Positions 1-9,600 of a stretch of DNA of 64,000 nt are shown here, piece by piece; position 1 is the stretch's first letter, and the number at the start of each line of letters is the position of its first letter. Source of the stretch: an uncultured Nitrosomonas sp. (GTDB taxonomy: Bacteria; Pseudomonadota; Gammaproteobacteria; Burkholderiales; Nitrosomonadaceae); the NCBI GenBank assembly GCA_902826055.1, contig CADEDJ010000001.1, forward strand, positions 1-64,000, written 5' to 3'. A program made the translations under genes and the position numbers. Under the pieces are notes generated by a model. The model made no database searches. It was not told the origin of the DNA and saw nothing but the letters and a program-made list of their open reading frames with translations.

Positions 1-176
1 CTTTACAACAAGCCGAAGCCCTGCGTCAATCCATCCTGAAAAAAGCCTTTTCCGGTCAATTGGTGCCGCAAGATCCGAATGATGAGCCTGCCTCGGAATT
101 GCTGGCGCGTATTAAGGCGGAGCGGCAGGCCTCTCAGGGCAATGTGATTGTCCGCCGCAAGGGGAAGCGAAGTTAA
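1..176 (+). CDS. hsdS: Type I restriction-modification specificity subunit HsdS, C-terminal fragment
   Basis: Only the last 57 codons are present, read in the frame that starts at base 3 and ends with TAA at 174-176; the gene runs off the left edge. The fragment contains the motif ILKKAFSGQLVPQDPNDEPA followed by a charged LLARIKAER helix, the typical end of HsdS proteins, which give type I enzymes their DNA target recognition. The next restriction gene on this strand is hsdM at 919, so the order here is S then M, with a nuclease gene and repeats between. Family identity is fairly secure from this tail; nothing can be said about the target recognition domains. Confidence 0.8.
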   Translation, partial: LQQAEALRQSILKKAFSGQLVPQDPNDEPASELLARIKAERQASQGNVIVRRKGKRS

Positions 177-197
177 CGGTGATTTGCTTGCTTGTTA

Positions 198-290
198 CGT
201 CATTCCCGCGCAGTGCCAGCCCCCGCGAAGGCGTGGGGCGGAATCCAGGTTTTCAGGGTAATGTGGATTCCCGCTTTCGCGGGAATGACG
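198..290. repeat. Palindromic intergenic repeat, copy 1 (REP/MITE-like)
   Basis: The outer ends are a perfect 13-bp inverted repeat: CGTCATTCCCGCG at 198-210 and CGCGGGAATGACG at 278-290. Inside, each half tends to fold on itself: the left half carries a GGAATCCAG box and the right half a TGGATTCCCGC box. The same architecture occurs at 797-883, so this is a dispersed family rather than a chance palindrome. No open reading frame crosses it convincingly. Confidence 0.75.
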
Positions 291-400
291 GATGTGATGA
301 GGGGTGACAGATATGATGAAGGGTGGCGGGCGTGACGAGGAATAACGGATGTGGCGAAGGTTGCCGGATATGACGATGAGTGGCAGGTGTAATGAGAAAT
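285..400. repeat. Degenerate ~18-20 bp tandem repeat
   Basis: Directly after the palindromic repeat come about six diverged units of roughly 18-20 bp. They share a TGACGGATATGACGAGG-like core: for example 286-303, 305-322, 324-341, then units near 342, 362 and 381. The first unit overlaps the GAATGACG end of the palindrome, so the array seems to have grown from its edge. No coding function is apparent. The rest of the 177-488 gap shows nothing else recognisable. Confidence 0.5.
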
Positions 401-488
401 GATTCATGATGGATAAAGTTGTGTCGGCGGGGGTATGTGAATAATGCGAAAGATGGTTTGGATGTGAGCGTTTGATTGGGGTTGCGTC

Positions 489-779
489 ATGGAAAAACAG
501 CCTGCGGTTTATATTCTGGCGAGTGGATACAACGGTACGTTGTACATTGGGGTAACCAGTCACTTGATTCAGCGGGTTTGGCAGCATAAACAGGATTTAG
601 TTGAAGGGTTTACGAAGAAATACGGTGTTCATTTCCTGGTTTATTATGAAATGCATGAAGAGATGCTGGCAGCGATTCAACGCGAGAAGCAACTTAAAAA
701 GTGGAATAGACAATGGAAAATAAATTTGATCGAAAAGATGAATCCGGCATGGAAAGATTTATGGGAAGAATTAGTATGA
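489..779 (+). CDS. Small GIY-YIG domain nuclease-like protein (96 aa)
   Basis: The protein is almost entirely one GIY-YIG domain. It has VYILAS at residues 7-12 and TLYIGVTS about ten residues later (the GIY and YIG halves), an Arg in the following helix (LIQRVWQH), a Tyr-Glu pair (VYYEMHE) and a REKQLKKWNRQWK basic helix. This is the stand-alone family related to YhbQ (COG2827), normally 80-100 aa, so it is full length. GIY-YIG domains cleave DNA with a metal ion; the role of these solo proteins is poorly defined. It lies between the hsdS tail and hsdM, and two copies of the same palindromic repeat (198-290 and 797-883) bracket it, suggesting it entered as a unit. Start chosen at ATG 489. 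Confidence 0.85.
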   Translation: MEKQPAVYILASGYNGTLYIGVTSHLIQRVWQHKQDLVEGFTKKYGVHFLVYYEMHEEMLAAIQREKQLKKWNRQWKINLIEKMNPAWKDLWEELV

Positions 780-796
780 GTAAGATCGCCATCGTT

Positions 797-883
797 CGTC
801 ATCCCCGAGTGTTTTTATCGGGGATCCAGAATTTTAGCCAGTTAGAGACTGGATTCCCGATTAGCATCGTCTCGGGAATGACG
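797..883. repeat. Palindromic intergenic repeat, copy 2 (REP/MITE-like)
   Basis: Outer ends are CGTCATCCCCGAG (797-809) and CTCGGGAATGACG (871-883), an inverted repeat with one mismatch. The left half folds as CCCCGA...TCGGGG followed by ATCCAG; the right half as TGGATTCCCGA...TCGGGAATGACG. Length and layout match the copy at 198-290. It ends 35 bp before the hsdM start, so it lies in the hsdM leader and could affect its expression. Confidence 0.75.
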
Positions 884-918
884 GGAGCGTTGAATATTGA
901 CTTGCTGAGGGTATCGGC

Positions 919-2391
919 ATGAACGCAACTGCATCGATCGTTTCCAAAGTCTGGAGTTTCTGCACCACGTTGCGTGACGATGGCGTGGGGTACGGCGACT
1001 ACCTGGAGCAGCTCACTTATTTGATTTTTCTGAAAATGGCGGATGAATACAGCCAGCCGCCGTATAACCGCCAGGTCGGCATCCCCGCCGAATACAATTG
1101 GCAAAGTTTGAAAATGAAGCGCGGTGCGGAATTGGAGGTGCATTACGTGGCGCTGCTGATGGAGCTGGGCAAGCTACCGGAGATGCTGGGGCAGATTTTC
1201 ACCAAGGCGCAGAACAAAATCCAGGATCCGGCCAAGTTGTACCGCTTGATCGATATGGTCAACGAAACCCAGTGGGTGACGATGGGCGCGGATGTGAAGG
1301 GAGATATTTACGAGGGGTTGCTGGAGCGCAACGCCGAAGATACCAAATCCGGCGCGGGGCAATATTTCACGCCGCGCGCGTTAATTAAAGCGATGGTGGC
1401 CTGCATGCGGCCGGAGCCGGGAAATACTATCGCCGATCCGGCGTGCGGCACGGGCGGTTTCTTTTTGGCGGCGTACGATTTTCTAGTGGCTGAATACGCA
1501 CTGGACAAAACGCAGAAAGCATTTCTGAAGCACGAGACGTTTTACGGTAACGAAATTGTCGCCAATACGCGGCGTCTGGCGTTGATGAACATGTTTCTGC
1601 ACAACATCGGCGAGATCGACGGCGACAGCATGATTTCCCCGAATGATGCGTTGGTGGCGGATTCCGGCAAGCGCTTCGATTACGTGCTGGCGAATCCGCC
1701 GTTTGGCAAGAAAAGCGCGATGAGTTTCACCAACGAGGAAGGCGAGCAGGAGAAAGACGAGCTGACCTACAACCGGCAGGATTTCTGGGCGACCACGTCG
1801 AACAAGCAACTCAACTTTGTGCAGCATATCCGCACCATGCTGAAAACCACCGGCAAGGCTGCCGTGGTGGTACCCGATAATGTGTTGTTCGAAGGCGGCG
1901 CGGGCGAAACGGTGCGCCGGAAATTGCTCGAAACCACCGATTTGCACACCATTCTGCGACTGCCGACCGGTATTTTCTACGCCAACGGCGTGAAGGCGAA
2001 CGCGCTGTTTTTCGATAACCGCGAGGCCAGCAAGGAGCCATGGACCAAGGCGGTTTGGTATTACGATTACCGTACCAACATCCACCACACGCTGAAAAAG
2101 AAACCGCTGCGCTTTGAGGATTTACAGGACTTCATCGCTTGCTATCACCCGCAAAACCGCCACCAGCGCCAGGAAACCTGGAGTGAGCAAAGCCCGGAAG
2201 GCCGCTGGCGCAAATACAGTTTCGAGCAAATCATGGCGCGCGACAAAACCAGTCTGGATATTTTCTGGATCAAGGATAAAAGCCTATCCGATCTGGATAA
2301 TTTACCGGAACCGGACGAATTGGCCGGTGACATCATCGAGAATCTGGAGGCGGGGTTGAACAGTTTTCGCGATATTGCAGGCAAGCTCTAA
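919..2391 (+). CDS. hsdM: Type I restriction-modification methyltransferase subunit HsdM
   Basis: 490 aa, a normal length for HsdM, the subunit that methylates adenine in the site chosen by HsdS using S-adenosylmethionine. The N-terminal helical HsdM_N domain occupies about residues 1-130. The N6-adenine methylase domain follows, with the SAM-binding DPACGTGG at 173-180 and the catalytic NPPFG at 259-263. The GQYFTPR segment at 147-153 is also family typical. The start ATG 919 is the first in-frame ATG. No hsdS or hsdR follows: the next gene downstream is convergent. The intact methyltransferase could act with the upstream S subunit or survive as an orphan. Confidence 0.93.
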   Translation: MNATASIVSKVWSFCTTLRDDGVGYGDYLEQLTYLIFLKMADEYSQPPYNRQVGIPAEYNWQSLKMKRGAELEVHYVALLMELGKLPEMLGQIFTKAQNKIQDPAKLYRLIDMVNETQWVTMGADVKGDIYEGLLERNAEDTKSGAGQYFTPRALIKAMVACMRPEPGNTIADPACGTGGFFLAAYDFLVAEYALDKTQKAFLKHETFYGNEIVANTRRLALMNMFLHNIGEIDGDSMISPNDALVADSGKRFDYVLANPPFGKKSAMSFTNEEGEQEKDELTYNRQDFWATTSNKQLNFVQHIRTMLKTTGKAAVVVPDNVLFEGGAGETVRRKLLETTDLHTILRLPTGIFYANGVKANALFFDNREASKEPWTKAVWYYDYRTNIHHTLKKKPLRFEDLQDFIACYHPQNRHQRQETWSEQSPEGRWRKYSFEQIMARDKTSLDIFWIKDKSLSDLDNLPEPDELAGDIIENLEAGLNSFRDIAGKL

Positions 2392-2529
2392 GCATGCAAA
2401 TCGAGAAATCAGGACTTGCTTCACTCAATAGCAATTACGCTAGTTGTTTCAGCTATTTCATCCGTTACCTTGATTTTTGTTGTGCGTAATAATAAATGCA
2501 ATGTCATGTTATCGATAGATCCAGAAAAA

Positions 2530-3735
2530 CTATTTGGCAATCGTAATGCTCGGCACCCCCACTCGCGGGATATCGGTGACAGTCATTTGAAACAGCAAAA
2601 ACAATAACTGAAAAGCATCGCGGTTCCAGCGTGCATACGGTCCTGTGGTATTGACAGCGTAATAGCGATTGTTCCAGCGGATGGAAAGATCGACATCAGC
2701 GGGCGAGGTATCAGCCACGATAAATTCCATGGTTAGATCAGGATTCTCGTTATTGAGGATGGGCGGTGTGCGTGGATCTTTTTCGACGTGATACCCCAAT
2801 TCATCCCCGAGCGCTTTGCCAAGAAAACCCAGAATGTTGTGAAAGCTTCTCAGGCGAAAAACACCTGTCATCGGCCATTCTCCGCCGTAATGACCAGCGC
2901 GGATATCAAATGCGATATCGCTGCTATTCCAGTCACCCACTAATTGCCGCAAATCTTCGCGTTCTTCTTCGGATAAGATATCGGGATCATAGTTAGTGAT
3001 GACAATCGGCCCGGCAACTTGTTTGCGCAGCATGTAAGTATTGTCTTGCGCGTTGTAGTGCACAGTAAATTCTTTTTGCAATGCTAAAAAACCTTCCGGT
3101 TTTACCGAACCTGCCGGAATCGTCCAGGTATTAATCAGCGGTAAGGGTTCTGCGAACAGATGATTGTGATCTTGAATCGCCGAAAGATGCAACACGATCC
3201 GTCGAAACATTTCATACCCCGTTTTCGCTGCCGGGCTATTGCGATAAGCACCGTTATCCTGCTTATCATGCAGTAAACGTACTTCCTGTGCCATCATGCG
3301 TAACAGCATATCAACATCGAAACGCTGGCGCAGCAACAATGTCAATTTGTTCTGCGTAAATGGCGTCAATAAACGTTTGGTAAAATCTTCCCCTTCGATT
3401 GGCACAATGCTGATGGTCGGATTTTCCGTAATGCTGCCTCCGAAAACCGGCAGTATCGATGCTCCTGCGAGTCCACCAAGTGCTGGCATTGCGCCCGCAT
3501 TGGCGTGAAAATTGAAAGTAGCGGCGATATTCGATACACCAGTGAAGTGAACCGGTTGACGGTAACGGGCGCGGACGATATTGATCAACAACTGTTGCGA
3601 GATGGCATCGGTAATGGCGTCATCATAAGCCAGCACAGCGCGGTTCAAAGCTATCGGCGATATACATCCGGTCATACTCAAGACCAGCAGACCCTGTAGT
3701 AACCACAACAAACACCTACGAAGAATAAAATTCAT
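2530..3735 (-). CDS. Predicted lipoprotein of unknown function
   Basis: I do not recognise the family. The reading frame opens at 3801, but the better start is ATG 3735. From there the N-terminus is basic, then hydrophobic, and ends in a lipobox LSMTGC with Cys at residue 24, which predicts lipidation and export. The mature protein (about 380 aa) has no further membrane segment. It contains an Ala/Gly-rich region, the phrase PTISIVPIEGEDF, and a C-terminal segment rich in aromatic residues. It is followed on the same strand, 70 bp upstream, by the gene of a PAS-GGDEF-EAL protein, so co-expression is possible. The 2392-2529 stretch after it holds only short chance frames. Confidence 0.75.
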   Translation of the reverse strand: MNFILRRCLLWLLQGLLVLSMTGCISPIALNRAVLAYDDAITDAISQQLLINIVRARYRQPVHFTGVSNIAATFNFHANAGAMPALGGLAGASILPVFGGSITENPTISIVPIEGEDFTKRLLTPFTQNKLTLLLRQRFDVDMLLRMMAQEVRLLHDKQDNGAYRNSPAAKTGYEMFRRIVLHLSAIQDHNHLFAEPLPLINTWTIPAGSVKPEGFLALQKEFTVHYNAQDNTYMLRKQVAGPIVITNYDPDILSEEEREDLRQLVGDWNSSDIAFDIRAGHYGGEWPMTGVFRLRSFHNILGFLGKALGDELGYHVEKDPRTPPILNNENPDLTMEFIVADTSPADVDLSIRWNNRYYAVNTTGPYARWNRDAFQLLFLLFQMTVTDIPRVGVPSITIAK

Positions 3736-3805
3736 GAAAATTTTCCCAGCCTGAAAGTTGAATGGTATTGCCAGCAATACTACCCAACAACATTTTCTCA
3801 TCCTG

Positions 3806-6412
3806 TTACGACACGATCAATTTCTCGAATTCTTCAATAGGAACCGGTGGGGAATAAAAAAAACCTTGCACATAATCGCACCCAAAACCAATGAGAAGAT
3901 TCTGTTGTTCTTCTGTTTCCACGCCTTCCGCGATAATTTTGATGTCCAGTTTGTGCGCCATCATAATGATGGCCTCGACCAGTGCCCGGTCAGTTGGATT
4001 CTCGCTCAGATTGCTAATAAACGAACGATCTATCTTGATATAGTCGATATCAAATTCCTTAAGATAGGAAAGCGACGCGAACCCAGTACCAAAATCATCA
4101 ATGGATACTTGAATACCTTTGTTGCGAAATCGCAGCAAGAAGTTTTGTACCGCAAGCGAGCTTCTTAATAGCAGGCCTTCCGTAATTTCCACGTTAATAC
4201 AATCGCCTGGCAAACCAACACGCGTTAGTTTCTCACACCAGCCGGGCTGATCGGTCACTTGAAATTGAATCGGTGATTTATTAATACTCACTTGAATCAA
4301 TGTACCAAATCGGTCAAGCCATTGCTGAATATGCATAATGGATTGATTGAAAACCCACTCGCCAATTTTTACGATTAATCCGCTTTCTTCTGCTAACGGA
4401 ATAAAAATATGCGGTCCTATCATGCCACGGCGGGGATGTTTCCACCGCAACAGCGCTTCAGCTTTGATGATGCTGCGCCGGGACAAATCCAAAATGGGTT
4501 GATAATAAATATGCAATTCATTACGCGCCAATGCTTTTCTCAAGTCATTGGTAAGAATCATCTTTTCACTTGCTTTATGCTGTAACGCAGGTGTAAAAAA
4601 ACAATAACGGTCACGCCCCGCCTGCTTTGCCGCGTACATCGCCTGATCAGCATACTTCATCAGACTGCCAATATCCACGCCATCTTCCGGATAAAATGCA
4701 ATACCGATACTGGTAGAAATATGATAATCCACGTGATCATCCAGAAGATTAAAGGGTGCGTCGAGTTCATGAATGATGTGCCGGGCGATTTTTTCTACAT
4801 GTTTCCGAATTTCGATATTAGGGATGATAATTGCAAATTCATCACCCCCCAAACGCGCAACGGTGTCGGTATCACGTACGCAGGATTTGATTCGTTGTCC
4901 AACTTCCTGCAGCAATTGATCGCCAGCCACATGGCCGAGCGTATCGTTGATATCTTTGAAGTGATCCAAATCGAGAAAAATTACGCCCAGTAATTGCCCG
5001 TTGCGATGCGATTTTCTTGTTTCCTGATCTAAGCGATCCTTGAACAAAATGCGGTTCGGCAACATGGTCAACTGGTCGAAATTTGATTGAAACAAAATCA
5101 GATCTTCCTTCTGTTTTCTTTCCGTAATATCGATAAATTGCGCAATATAGCCCTGTATTTTGCCATTTGAGCGATGAAGGGCATTGATAGTCAGCCATCC
5201 GGCGCGAATCGATCCGTCCTTATGTTGTCCCCAGATCTCACCCTGCCAGTGATGGTTGTTGTTGAGTTCCCGCCACATGCTTTGGTAAAAAGCCTTGTCA
5301 TGACACGAAGAAACAAAAATTCGCGGATTCTTATCAACCACGTCATGCAGTTCATACCCGGTAATTCGGGTAAATGCCGGATTGATTTGTTTGATCGAAT
5401 TATTTTCGTCCGTAATTAGGATGGCTTCGCTGCTGTTCTGATAAATGGCATCTACCAACAGTATGGAATCGAATACCTTTCTCAAATCAATAACATCCAC
5501 AGCACCAATGTTGCTAACGGATGGCGCTCCAGATTGGTGTAATGAAGCGAAATACAGGATATCCTCAACCAGTTTGCGGCCCGCTATATTGATCAGTGTC
5601 AATATCCAAGCTTTTCCTTCCATGGGATGATTAATCGCGGAAATCGATACATAGCATGAGAAATTTGTTTCATCTTTTTTGAGATTACAGATTCCCCCTG
5701 TCCATCTGCCCGCACAATCAATCTCAGCAGCGATCGCTTCTGTGATTACCAGAGGACCTGTTGAAGTCGAAATATTAAGGTGATTGATGGAATGCCCCTG
5801 AAGCTCATTGACTCCATAGCCAAACTGAATGCCAAATTGCGGATTTGCATAAACAATCCGTTCATCAACCGCCCGAATCAGACACACCCCAACCGGTAGA
5901 TCTTGTAATATATTGCTGTCAACTTGCAACATATTCTCAGTTATTTTATGGGCAGTGATATCTGTGGAAATTCCTAATTCACCGGTGATCTGCCCTTGAT
6001 CGTTAATTACAGGACTTTTTACAGTCCAAAACAACCGTGTTTGCCCGGATGACTTCACAATCATACGTTCTTCGCGTTTAATCGTTTGTCCCAATTCCAT
6101 CACGCGACTATCATCGAATATCACATCATCCGATGACTTCAAATCAAAAAATTTTTTATCATCATGTCCGATGATATCCTCGATTGATACCACAAAGAGA
6201 TCGAGCACTTTTTTATTGGCGTAGGTATACCGTCCCTGCCTATCCTTGGTATAAATGTAAGCATCTGCTTCATTAAGAATTTTTTCTAGCTGGCTGACTC
6301 TATTTTCCAGTGCACTGATATTGGAGCTGATCACTGAATCGAATGCCAGATGGGGTGAGGAAGGATTAAGTGTTTTGTTGCGAGTAGCTTTGGGTTTATT
6401 TTTTGGCGTCAT
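3806..6412 (-). CDS. PAS-PAS-PAS-GGDEF-EAL cyclic-di-GMP signalling protein
   Basis: 868 aa with no clear membrane segment, so probably cytoplasmic. Three PAS sensor domains lie at about residues 40-160, 170-290 and 325-440. They are followed by a GGDEF diguanylate cyclase domain (about 450-605, active-site ARLGGDEFAI intact) and an EAL phosphodiesterase domain (about 620-865, with KAEALLRW, DDFGTGFASL and EGVETEEQ intact). On motifs alone both making and breaking cyclic-di-GMP are possible; which dominates cannot be told. It is closely similar to the next gene on the same strand over the last PAS, GGDEF and EAL domains, pointing to tandem duplication. Start ATG 6412. Confidence 0.95.
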   Translation of the reverse strand: MTPKNKPKATRNKTLNPSSPHLAFDSVISSNISALENRVSQLEKILNEADAYIYTKDRQGRYTYANKKVLDLFVVSIEDIIGHDDKKFFDLKSSDDVIFDDSRVMELGQTIKREERMIVKSSGQTRLFWTVKSPVINDQGQITGELGISTDITAHKITENMLQVDSNILQDLPVGVCLIRAVDERIVYANPQFGIQFGYGVNELQGHSINHLNISTSTGPLVITEAIAAEIDCAGRWTGGICNLKKDETNFSCYVSISAINHPMEGKAWILTLINIAGRKLVEDILYFASLHQSGAPSVSNIGAVDVIDLRKVFDSILLVDAIYQNSSEAILITDENNSIKQINPAFTRITGYELHDVVDKNPRIFVSSCHDKAFYQSMWRELNNNHHWQGEIWGQHKDGSIRAGWLTINALHRSNGKIQGYIAQFIDITERKQKEDLILFQSNFDQLTMLPNRILFKDRLDQETRKSHRNGQLLGVIFLDLDHFKDINDTLGHVAGDQLLQEVGQRIKSCVRDTDTVARLGGDEFAIIIPNIEIRKHVEKIARHIIHELDAPFNLLDDHVDYHISTSIGIAFYPEDGVDIGSLMKYADQAMYAAKQAGRDRYCFFTPALQHKASEKMILTNDLRKALARNELHIYYQPILDLSRRSIIKAEALLRWKHPRRGMIGPHIFIPLAEESGLIVKIGEWVFNQSIMHIQQWLDRFGTLIQVSINKSPIQFQVTDQPGWCEKLTRVGLPGDCINVEITEGLLLRSSLAVQNFLLRFRNKGIQVSIDDFGTGFASLSYLKEFDIDYIKIDRSFISNLSENPTDRALVEAIIMMAHKLDIKIIAEGVETEEQQNLLIGFGCDYVQGFFYSPPVPIEEFEKLIVS

Positions 6413-6608
6413 AGCTTACGTTCAATTTCTTTTCAGTTAATTAAACTTACACATAAATGAATACTGATGAATACCAACTATCGCATCCTGAGCCTTAACA
6501 GCTTACCGTAAATCCGTATAAAAAGGCTATATTTATTATCACGATACAGCAGCGAGCAACGTTTACCTAGAACAACATTTCAATGTACGATCGCGCACTA
6601 ACTGCAAG

Positions 6609-9600
6609 TTATTTACGATTTGATTGTGCAACCAGCATTTTCTCAAATGCTTTGCCTTTAATTGGTTGTGAATAAAGAAAACCTTGCACATAATCACAAC
6701 CAAAATGAATGAGCAGATCTTGCTGTTCCTGTGTTTCCACGCCCTCGGCAATAGTTTTGATATCCAATTTATGCGCCATAACAATTATAGCTTCCACTAA
6801 TGTGCGATCGGTTTCACTGTTGATGAGTTGATTGATAAACGAATGATCAATCTTGAGGTAATCAATATCAAATTTCTTTAAGTAAGACAGCGAAGAAAAA
6901 CCGGTACCAAAATCATCGATAGATACTTCAATGCCATTATTACGAAATTCCAACAAGTATTCCTGAACAACCGCAGAATCCTTTAACAGTAAGCCTTCCG
7001 TAATTTCCACATTGATGCAATTCCCAGGCAATCCAAGTTGCGCCAAGTGATTTAACCAGTTAAATTTATTCATAAACTTAAATTGGATAGGCGACATGTT
7101 AACGCTGATTTGGATGATATAACCGAATCTTTTTTGGGATTGATGAATAAAAGCAATCGATTGTTTAAATACTAACTCGCCAATATCCAAAATCAATCCA
7201 CTTTCTTCCGCCAATGGAATAAATGTGACGGGACTGATCATTCCCCGCCGCGGGTGCTTCCAGCGCACCAATGCTTCCGCTTTGATAAAACGTCCACTCG
7301 ACAATTCTACAATCGGCTGATAATAAACTTGCAATTCATTTCTCGTTATTGCCTGCCTTAGATCATGAATCAATTCCATTTTTTCACGAGCTTCTCGCTG
7401 CATGGAGGGTGTAAAGTGGCAAAAACGGTTACGCCCTTCCAATTTTGCTGCATACATCGCTTGATCAGCATGTTTCATCAAGCTTTTCATATCATTGCCA
7501 TCTTTTGGATAGAAAACGATACCGATGCTGGTGGAAATATAATAGTCTGTTCGGTTCTGGCTAAAATTAAAAGGTTTATTCAAGCTTTGAATAATACGCA
7601 GCGCGATTGCATCAACCTGTCGATTATCCATGAAATCCGACAGAACAATTGCAAACTCATCGCCCCCTAAGCGCGCAACCGTATCGGTTTCACCGATACA
7701 CGACTTAAGGCGTACCGCAACTTCCATCAGCAGATCATCGCCTTTGTCATGCCCTAATGTATCGTTGATATCTTTGAAATGATCCAAATCCAGAAACAAC
7801 AGTGATAGCGGTAGTCTGCTACGGCGCGTTTTTTTGATTTTCATTTCCAACCGGTCTTTGAACAAATTCCGATTGGGAAGACCGGTTAGCTGATCATAGT
7901 TTGCCTGCGACAAAATAAGCTCTTCTTTTTTCTTTTTCTCGGTAATATCTGTAAACTGAGAAACATGATATTGAATACGGCCGTCGGGACGTCGAATGAC
8001 ACTAACGTTGAGCCATTTAGCATGAATCGTACCATCCTTGCGTAAATCCCAAATTTCTCCCTGCCAATGATCTTCATTTAACAATCGGCTGCGGATATCC
8101 TGATAGAAAGCTAGATCATGCCGCCCTGAACGAAATATTTCCGGACTCTTGCCGACCACATCCGCCATTTCGTAACCCGTCATGCGAGTAAAAGCCGGAT
8201 TAATTTGTATAATCAGATCATCCTCATTGGTTACCATAATCGCTTCATTGCTTGATTCATAAATGGTTGCTGCCAAACGCATAGAATCATCAATTCGCTT
8301 TTGCTTGGTAATATCCTGATACACACCGATTACACCGATGATTTCATGATTACCATTACGCAGCGGCACTTTGGAAGTTTTTAGCCATTTCATTGTTCCA
8401 TCAGGAGACATTTGAGGTTCTTCATAACCGAGTTTGGGAATCCCCGAATCCATTACCAGATGATCATCATTACGATAGCGCTCTGCTTGCAATTTCCAGC
8501 TCCACTGGTAATCATCACTACCAATGACATCCTGTACAGACTGGGCGCCGGCATCTTGGGCAAACACAGGATTACATCCCAAATAGCGCAAATTCTTATC
8601 TTTCCAAAAAATACGCACGGGTGCAGTATCAATAATCGTTTCAAGTAAGCTGCGCGACTCCGCGAGTGTTGCCTCCTTGAGTTTTTGGTCAGTAATATCG
8701 GTAATAGTCCCTACAAAACCCAGTACCTTGCCCGTTGGACTCAGTTCAGCCTGGGCACGCCCCAGAATCCATGTAACAACTTGTTCCTTGGAGAAGAAAC
8801 GATATTCGCACATAAATTGCTGCCGATATTGCACAGTCTTATACCATTCACACACTATCCTTTCACGGTCATCAGGATGAATTGCATTCGTCCAGCCATA
8901 ACCTAAAGCTGTTTGCTCATCCATATCAGCAATATTGCACCAGCGTTCATTGACATAAAGGCATTTACCTGTGGCATCGGTACGGAATATCCCCACTGGT
9001 GCCACTTCCGTAAGGCTGCGAAAGAGCTGTTCATTATTGCGTAATGCCATCTCCATCTGCTTTTGCGCCGTGATATCAACCAATACGCCCTGCCAATGCG
9101 TACTCTCATCATCTTTCCGGTGCGGTATGGAATAGCCGCGCAGCCACTTTTCACCCATTGGTGTCCGAACGGGATATTCGTATAACCAGGGCAACAATTT
9201 TTCCTGAGAATTACGAATAGACGCTTCCATTTCCGGTAACACATCAGGACGAATCATTTGAAACATAATCTCTACATCAGTCATACATTCGGTGGGCGAA
9301 AAACCAATTAAATCGGTTACTCCTTCACTCATGAAAGGAAGCGAGCGATGGCCATGCGCATCAATACAAAATTCAAATACTGCACCCGGGATACTGGCAA
9401 TAAGATTACGAAAACGCTTTTCACTTGTACGCAGTTCATAGGTACGCTGAATCACTGCATGTTCTAGATTCTCTTGATGTACCAGCAACCCAACATCAGT
9501 GGCTTTACGCTCGGTGATAATGCGAAATATACCCCGCGTTGCAACCGGTACACCGTCTACAGAATAGAGGCTTACGTTACCTTCCAGCCAAAGAATTTTT

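Noticed and set aside
713-922. 69-codon frame on the plus strand overlapping the GIY-YIG gene and the second palindromic repeat
   Set aside because: Mostly translates the repeat and the tail of the nuclease gene in another frame; no family features.
2416-2607. 63-codon frame with a hydrophobic start after hsdM
   Set aside because: Begins with a non-ATG codon, has no ribosome-binding site and overlaps the 3' end of the opposite lipoprotein gene; probably chance.
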